DNA of 64,000 nucleotides from Elephas maximus indicus. Taxonomy: Eukaryota; Chordata; Mammalia; Proboscidea; Elephantidae. The DNA lies in contig NC_064820.1 in the NCBI RefSeq assembly GCF_024166365.1, positions 89,418,001 through 89,482,000 on the forward strand. The letters run 5' to 3'. The notes beneath the pieces were generated by a model. It was given only the letters and a program-made list of their open reading frames with translations. It did not search any database and had not been told where the DNA came from. Shown piece by piece: positions 57,260 through 64,000 of this stretch. Numbering within the stretch: the stretch's first letter is position 1; each line of letters opens with the position of its first letter. Made by a program: the position numbers and the translations under genes.

Positions 57260-58440
57260 ATCTCTAAGTCCTAAACAACAACAATTCTGAATTTACGATA
57301 CTAGGAGAGCCCTGTCTTTTATCATGAATTTCCCCTCTGTTCTTTAGCTGTCTGGGTTTAAAAATATGGATTGCTTTTGTTGTCCTAAATCTGAATCTAA
57401 TTGCATTGAGACATCTGGGCAAAGCTGCTGGTCTTCCAAGTGCTCTTAGTGTTACTGACACTCAATAAACAATAAGAGAAAAAAACAAAAAAAAATTCCA
57501 AACTCTGAGTCACTGTGTTACCATCACAGGCTGTAAACACACAGGAACTCAGACTGTGTCACCACGGATATGAATACATCCAGGGCTGGATTCTTCAGAC
57601 CCTAAACTTCTATAAGTCCTCAGCTAAGATGACGCAATGAGGAGTCTTCCAACATCTCCTTTTCTTTGATATTTCTTCAAGTCAGCTAGGTTTCCTGCTG
57701 GGTGGAGATGTTTTCTCCTTAAGTTGTGTGCCTTGGCTCTTTCCAACAGATATGTTTTTCTCCCACTCTAACCGCTCCCCTTCTCCAGCATTTTTTTGAT
57801 CCAGAAATGTTTTTCTTTTTTGTTCCAGTTAAGTCAGCATCTTCTCCTGAAATAGTCAGCAATCTGTTTCAAGCTGGATTTTGTCCTAGAATCTGCTACA
57901 TTAAACTTAGAATACCAGGCCTGAGCAAATCTTCTTTCAGCACAAAAATAATCAGCAACTTCACACTTAACGTAAGGTTGCTGAAACAGGGCATGTACAG
58001 AACTTACCCTGAGACACACTGGGGGCATGCAGCCTAAGTGTTCAGGATGCAGGATGATCCCAGGAAATTTTGATCCTGAAAGCCTAGCGCTAACTCCTGG
58101 TTTAGGACCACTCTGTCCTCTTGTAGATTAAAGTTGGGTTAAAACTGAACTGCAACCATACTGGACTGAATGCCTTCTGATATTTTAGATCTTTACCTCC
58201 CAGGGTTTGACTCAAATACAGAAGACTATTTAGGGCACTGAGCTGGCTCATGGGTAGACATTTGGCTTACTGCACTGCCCTTCATGTCTGGATCTGTATT
58301 AAAAGTGCCTTATATGTAACATGCCCTCAAAAGTTTTGCTGGACTGAGCTTAAACTATGTATGTTCTATGAACAAACACCAAAACATGGCTAAGGATGCT
58401 GTTACATGTCATAGCAGAAAATGCTAGCTGACATTCTATT
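57260..58440. other. Unassigned, relatively GC-rich intron block
   Basis: It is more complex than its surroundings, with open frames of 103 codons (57726-58037 plus) and 65 codons (57264-57461 minus). No domain was recognised. It may be an old LTR or retroposon I cannot name. Confidence 0.35.
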
Positions 58441-58589
58441 GTTTTTTTATGTGGGTAACATTACTGATAAACTAAACAGTGTCATAGTGGTAACAACAAA
58501 TTTTTACTGGGAAAGACAGCTAACTAGAGTCCCTTTGATCTCCAGGAATGTGACTGTGAGAAGCAGTCCTCTCTAGTTGAGCGAATGTT

Positions 58590-58730
58590 CTGGGTTCCTG
58601 AACTGGCTATGCCCTTGCTAGCTGTACTTCCTTGGGCAAGCTGCTTTTCTCTCTCTCTCTCATTTCCTTATCTGAAAAACAAGGAAAATAATCCCCATAA
58701 GATTTTATGAGGATTAGATGAGTTATTGTG
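58590..58730 (+). repeat. MIR SINE relic hit by a SINE insertion
   Basis: The motif ttgggcaagctgcttttctc followed by atttccttatctgaaaaaca is the MIR core. The 3' part ggattagatgagttattg is interrupted by the AfroSINE. Confidence 0.85.
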
Positions 58731-58908
58731 GAGCTTTGGTGGTGCACTGGTTAAGCACTCAGCTGCTAACCAAACGGTGACAGTTCTAATCAGGAGAAAG
58801 ATGTGGCAGTCTGCTCCAGGAAAGACTACAGCTTTGGAAACTCTATGGGGCAGTTCTATTCTGTCCTATAGAGTCTCTATGAGTTGAAATTGACTCGACA
58901 GCAATGGG
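58728..58908 (+). mobile_element. AfroSINE copy with perfect 13-bp target-site duplication
   Basis: The head tggagctttggtggtgcact leads to the tail gaaattgactcgacagcaat. It is flanked by tagatgagttatt at 58715-58727 and 58909-58921. Confidence 0.97.
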
Positions 58909-58921
58909 TAGATGAGTTATT

Positions 58922-61825
58922 ATTTATTAAGTGCATGTAAAAATATATAGGACTTTGACAATAATAAAACAAAGTAAATAAATCTAAGAGAAATAATATA
59001 AGTCTCAAAGCATATCACTAGAAGCGCAAATACAGAAACAGAGAGAAGGGGTGGTCAGATTGTGCTAGACACAGCTTCTGGATCATAGTATATTTTGGTC
59101 ATTTTTCTCAGGACATATAAAAAATGGTCATTTCATCTTTACTGATAGCAGGAAAAATTTGCAACAAATCAAATAAACTGGACATTCCTGTTTATGGGTT
59201 AAAGGGTTAACTAAAAATATTATAGCCAGTTTTATATAATATTCTGCACCCTCACTTAAACAGTAAGATGGTATAGTTATAGAGAAGTGATGCTAAAATA
59301 ATACTGAAAAGGGAAAAAGGAGAATTCAAATTCTATTGAGTGATTTATTTCACTTTAAGGATAAGAATTTAAAAAAGGGGAGAAATGCATGTTGGTAGAG
59401 GGCTGAAGGATACATAATTAGATAAAAAAAAGTATTGCATGAGGATTATGGATTTTTTGTTGTAAAACTTCCTCTAATGTTTTAGAAAAGGATAAATATT
59501 TTTAAAGAGTGGATCTAACTTAGAAAAACAGCACAGAAAAACTCAGAGTATTTGTTTGAGAAAGATCAGGATAAATTCCATTTCAACATCTGGATGGCAT
59601 CCTGACAGATGGCTGCCTGGAAGAAGATAGGCAGTCTGAGAAAATAACTTGATTTTCACGGAGACATTCTTGAAGGGGTGAGAAAAAAAAAAGTGATACA
59701 GATAAATAGGTGTAAAAGAAAAGTGAACAAAGAGACCAAAGAGATTTATTACGGAAATACGCCACTTAGCTGCATCTAAAATGCTCTAGTTTTTGCCTAT
59801 ATGTTATAGCAGTGATCTTAATTTTTTTTTTTCTTAAAAATTCAGGGAGCTTTGTAAAATTAACTCATTAAACAGAAATATGGTTGAATCTAATAATTAT
59901 CTAGCTGTTAAAAACGACATTATAGACAAAATATTTGGATAACATTTTGGTTTCAGTATAAAATCCCATACTTATATGAAAGAGTCATATACAATCCTAG
60001 TTACATTTAAGTCACATCATTTTAATTGTACTTGGCATCTGAACAATAATGTTAGTTAACAGATGTTGGTTACACTGTTAGTCCATATTTTCAGGCCAGT
60101 TAGTTAAAATGATTAACTTATTATGAAATATTATTTAGTCCCTGTATCTGATTTGATCTATTAGCTCTACGAATATATAGGTTCAGAATCCTTAAAGCAC
60201 TATGGAGGCCTGATAATACATGCATCCCGGCAAAATCATTACATGATTCCCTTTACTAAAAACATTTCCAACAATATTAAAAAATATTCAATACAGCAAT
60301 TACTTTTTTCATGCTGAACTTTAAGAATTAAAACATAAAATAGCCTTTCAAAAGACAGACACAGATTTCTGTGTTACTGATGTTTTGTGGTGCCCCTTTC
60401 ACATATAAATCACCTATAGCACATATATGGTGCCATAAACAAGCTTTCTCAGGGCAAGTGATTACCCAAAAGTATGTTTTGTAGTACACCTAGCTTATTG
60501 TAGAGATTCCAAATATCCAGGCATCATCTGACCTGGATTCCAAATTGAGATGATTCCCTACCTAACAATTACCTGCAATTACAGCATGAACAATGCCATA
60601 TGTCAACTGAACTGCATCATTGCTGTCAGTTTATGACTATACACTTCTAAAAAAGAGTTTATTTAGAATCATGCAAGTTGTTAAACTCTATACTTTTAAA
60701 AGTTTGAGAGGTAGCATGATGACTAAAGACATTTTATATTTTGAGGTTTTAATTTTAAATATCTTTCTCAATATACAAGTGATATGTACTATGCAGAATT
60801 TTTTTTTTTAGAAAAAAAAAAGATTTAAAATAAAACAACTGTCTCACGCCAGATACAATCTATGCTTCTTTTCCCCTACATATGCATTTTTTAGGCAAAT
60901 ATTTTGTATTTCATATTTGAATAATATTATCGATTACCAGATGCTGGTTTACACTATTCATTGTATTTGTAAGCCAGCTAGTTAATTCTTTATTCCTTAA
61001 TATGCCACAAGTACTTATCCTTGTAATTTAACTACTTTTTAAGACCAAAAAGTCATTTTAAGGATTTATCACAATCACTCTCTCTAGAACATTTTCTTCA
61101 CCTTTCCCTTCTTAATTTTTAATTAAAATTAATATTCATATAAAATCCAAGTTCTTTCATTTTGGCCACATATCTCTATTTCTATAGGATTAGTTCATAG
61201 AATTAGGGTTACCTGGTCAAAAGATATGTCTTTAAAAATTAAGCATATGTCTAGTTTTTCTGATCATAAAAGTATGAAACACTCCTTGTGAATGATTTAG
61301 ATGGTGCAAAAAGACATAAGGAACACAGTTAAAATGACCTGTAATTGTACTCCTCAGAGTTAATTCTTGTTAATCCTGTTAACTCCAGTTAAACACTCAC
61401 TTTTTCAGGTAATTTCTATTCCCGTGTATCATCATAATAATAAGCTCGCATATACATGCACTTTGTAAATTGCATTTTCCCACTTACCATGGATATTTAT
61501 ATTTCCACAGGTAAATAATGTTGATTTGTAATGGCTCTATAACATTCTTTGTTATAGGTGCCTGAATGGATAAAAGAATTATTTAACTAATTCTCTACTG
61601 AGGTTCACTGGATTTGTTCTCAATTCTTTTATCATAGGAAACAACACAGAAATAAACTATCTTTGATCACTGATGCAATTATTTTCGTATAGGCACATAG
61701 GACCCCCCATTTGAAATGTAATATATATTACCGCAGTGTCCTGTAGTAAGATTATATACTTTCACCTACACTATATAAAAATTTTTTTTTTTTTTAATGG
61801 TAACTCTTTCTCCCAATACTCGCTA
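58922..61825. other. AT-rich intron sequence, unassigned
   Basis: Homopolymers and short frames only. No SINE or named element was recognised. Confidence 0.5.
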
Positions 61826-61837
61826 ATCCTGGGTCTT

Positions 61838-62575
61838 ATGAAATTTTACATTCTTGATTCTACATCCTACTTTGGTGAGTAGCCTCTGGGGTCTTAAAAG
61901 CCTGTGAGTGGCCATCCACTGGTCTCAACTCGTCTGGAGCAAGGGAGAATGAAGAAAACCAGAGACACAAGGGAAAGATTATTCCGAAGAACTAATGGAC
62001 CACAACTACCACGCCTCTACCAGACCGAGTCCAGCACAACTAGATGGTGCCCGGCTACCACCACCGATTGCTCTGACAGGGATCACAGTAAAGGGTACTG
62101 GACAGAACTGGAGAAAAATGTGGAACAAAATTCCAACTCACCAAAAAATAAAAATAAAAAAGAAGACCAGACTTACTGGTCTGACAGATACTGGATAAAC
62201 TGCAAGAGTATGGCTCCCGGATACCCTTTTAACTCAGTACTGAAATCACTCCTGAGATTCAGCCTTTAGCCGAAGATTATACAGGCCCATAAAACAAACA
62301 ATAATACTTGTAGCTCATCCATATATAGGAGGCTAAATGGGCACACCAGCCTAGGGGCAAGGATGACAAGGCAGGAGGGAACAGGAAAGGTAAGGGGGAC
62401 CCCTAGGTCGAGAAGAGGAAGGAGAGTGTTAACATGTCTTGGGGTTGACAACTAATGTCACAAAATAATATGTGTAGTAATTGTTTAATGATAAACTAAT
62501 TTGCTCTATAAACCTTCATCTAAAAAAGTACAACAAAAAATAAATAAAATGCAATTATATAAAACAAAAAAAATT
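61838..62575 (+). mobile_element. Afrotherian L1-like 3' end repeat with A-rich tail
   Basis: It is in plus orientation: ttctacatcctactttggtg, tcttaaaagcctgtgagtgg and agaagaccagacttactggt are complementary to the copy at 12528-13301. It ends in tataaaccttcatctaaaaa and an A-rich tail. Confidence 0.8.
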
Positions 62576-62579
62576 TACA

Positions 62580-63120
62580 TTCTTGGCAATTTGAAAATAG
62601 AATTTTTAACTTTTAATTTACATTAAATGGCATTAAGTGGCATTAAATTTATATTTTCCTAATCAATTAGTCATACTAATACTACATCTGTTCTCTTTAA
62701 TGTCCTTTATTTTCTTTTGGGTTAGAATTTTCATATTAATGTTCAAGAACTATTTATAAAGTAACAATATTTGGCTTCTGTTACATTTGTTGAATTTTTT
62801 CCCTAATTTTCTACATTATTTAATTTTATTTTTGACACATTTTAAATTTTTCTATACTTAAATATATTGATCATGTCCTTTGTGACTGTATATTTTTTGT
62901 ATGCCTAAAAAAAACCTTCTACTTAATTAGATCAATTATTTACATGTTTGCCTACAATTTCTTCAATAATCTTTAAAAAATATCTAAGCATTTTGATTTT
63001 ACGTATATATATTGATGTACCATAAGAATCAAATTTTATTTTTTATAAGAATGTAATTTTCTCAACACCATTTGATGAATAATCCATTTCTTCTTTGTTT
63101 TCCCTCTGCCTGGCTGACAG
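62580..63120. other. AT-rich intron sequence
   Basis: Nothing was recognised. Confidence 0.5.
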
Positions 63121-63124
63121 TTAC

Positions 63125-63166
<42 letters not shown>
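63125..63166. repeat. (AAT)n microsatellite
   Basis: About 14 uninterrupted ATA trinucleotide units. Confidence 0.97.
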
Positions 63167-63591
63167 TAGTAGGATATATCTCAGCAAGGGCTTATTTTTA
63201 CTGCTTTTGCCTAGAACAATGTTGAGTCAATAAATGTTGTAGACTATTTGGGGGGTGGTTGAGGCATACTCAAAAAATTTTTCTTGTATTATATTTTATA
63301 ATATTGCATCTGTTTCTTTTGGTTTCTCACTCTAAAAAGCTAGTTATCCAAGATTGGCTCTTTACTTCCTAATCTTCCTCTTTATAATATTATCTCACTC
63401 CTCATTTTTATTTTTTAATTCTTCACCTCTGCATTCTTTGAGCATTCCTCCATTTTGTCCTCAACATTATGGATTTTGTTTTGGGCAGTGAAATTTTTAC
63501 TGCTATATTTTAATTTTTTAAAAATATGTTATCATTTAAGATACCTCCTTCATTGCAACATTCATCTCACCTTCTCTGTTATATTTCGTAC

Positions 63592-63753
63592 CAAAAAAAA
63601 ACCTGCTGTCATCAAGTTGATTCCGACTCATAGCAAACCTATAGGACAGAGTAGAATTGCCCCATAGGGTTTTCAAGGAATGGCTGGTGGATTTGAAATA
63701 CTGAACCTTTTCTTAGCAGCCGAGCTCTTAACTACTACACCACTAGGACTCCT
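63592..63753 (-). mobile_element. AfroSINE copy (short type)
   Basis: It starts aacctgctgtcatcaagttg, contains tagaattgccccatagggtt and ends actacaccactaggactcc. Confidence 0.94.
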
Positions 63754-64000
63754 TTATTATATTAAAAAAAAAAAAAAATTATTTCATGGAGAAAATGAAT
63801 TCATATACCTTCTCCTAATATGTTGTTTCTGTAGAAAATTTTTGACTTTTATAGTTTTATTTCATTTCTTTAGAATAATTCCTATGTGTTTTTTGTGCAG
63901 CGTATTTACAAATAGGCCCTATATTGTCTTGTTTTATTCTTCTTTACCTAACTTGAACAGAGAGAGGACAGTCCTAGTGTTTGTTAGCATACCGATCATA

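Larger units (their letters stand above)
55312..64000 (-). other. EDIL3: EDIL3 upstream intron, partial
   Basis: Sequence upstream of the penultimate exon is intronic to the window edge. The exon encoding the start of the second discoidin domain was not found and should lie beyond 64000. Confidence 0.85.

Noticed and set aside
61904..62269. 121-codon plus-strand open frame
   Set aside because: It falls inside an L1-like 3' end repeat that also occurs at 12.5 and 40.0 kb. The other copies do not keep the frame.
63125..63166. Regular repeats considered as a CRISPR array
   Set aside because: It is a simple trinucleotide microsatellite without spacers, in a eukaryotic genome.

Overview
This is mammalian nuclear DNA. 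It is AT-rich and intron-like, with no bacterial-style coding. The dominant repeats are tRNA-derived SINEs of the AfroSINE type (about 25 copies or fragments), BovB-like RTE retrotransposons of the RTE1_LA type, and a lineage-specific L1-like 3' end present in several copies. This mix points to an afrotherian, most likely a paenungulate such as an elephant. The repeat names come from recognition by eye, not from a library search.

One gene is supported: EDIL3 (DEL-1, a secreted integrin-binding matrix protein), on the minus strand. Two coding exons fall in the window. The penultimate one is 55156-55311 (52 codons) and the terminal one is 24258-24407 (49 codons plus stop). Together they encode the last 101 residues, which is most of the second discoidin (F5/8 type C) domain and the C-terminal tail CTEEE. 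Both exons have AG acceptors, and the penultimate exon has a GT donor in phase 0. The intron between them is 30,748 bp. Bases above 55311 are part of the upstream intron. A repeat-poor block from 24257 down to about 21.44 kb is the likely 3' UTR. Everything below that is intergenic.

Layout: 1-21.4 kb is gene-free and repeat-rich. It holds AfroSINEs, MIR and L2 relics, a long pentanucleotide array at 8.8-9.1 kb, a composite RTE/L1/LTR nest at 11.57-14.24 kb, and several LTR-like elements up to 17.2 kb. 21.4-24.4 kb is the EDIL3 3' UTR and last exon. 24.4-55.2 kb is intron 10. It contains a minus-strand RTE (32.4-35.05 kb), a Tigger-like DNA transposon (42.8 kb), a large imperfect inverted repeat (43.74-45.76 kb), a nearly full-length but dead plus-strand RTE (45.8-49.05 kb), a SINE nested in a SINE (49.2-49.5 kb) and an old L1 (50.5-53.1 kb). 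55.3-64 kb is intron 9 with SINEs, MIRs, an L1-type 3' end and an (AAT)n microsatellite.

I see no operon-like system or new protein family. The least-explained structures are the 2-kb inverted duplication in intron 10, a pair of diverged, possibly coding segments at 3.4-3.6 kb and 6.87-7.16 kb, and an L1-like insertion flanked by a direct repeat of about 70 bp.
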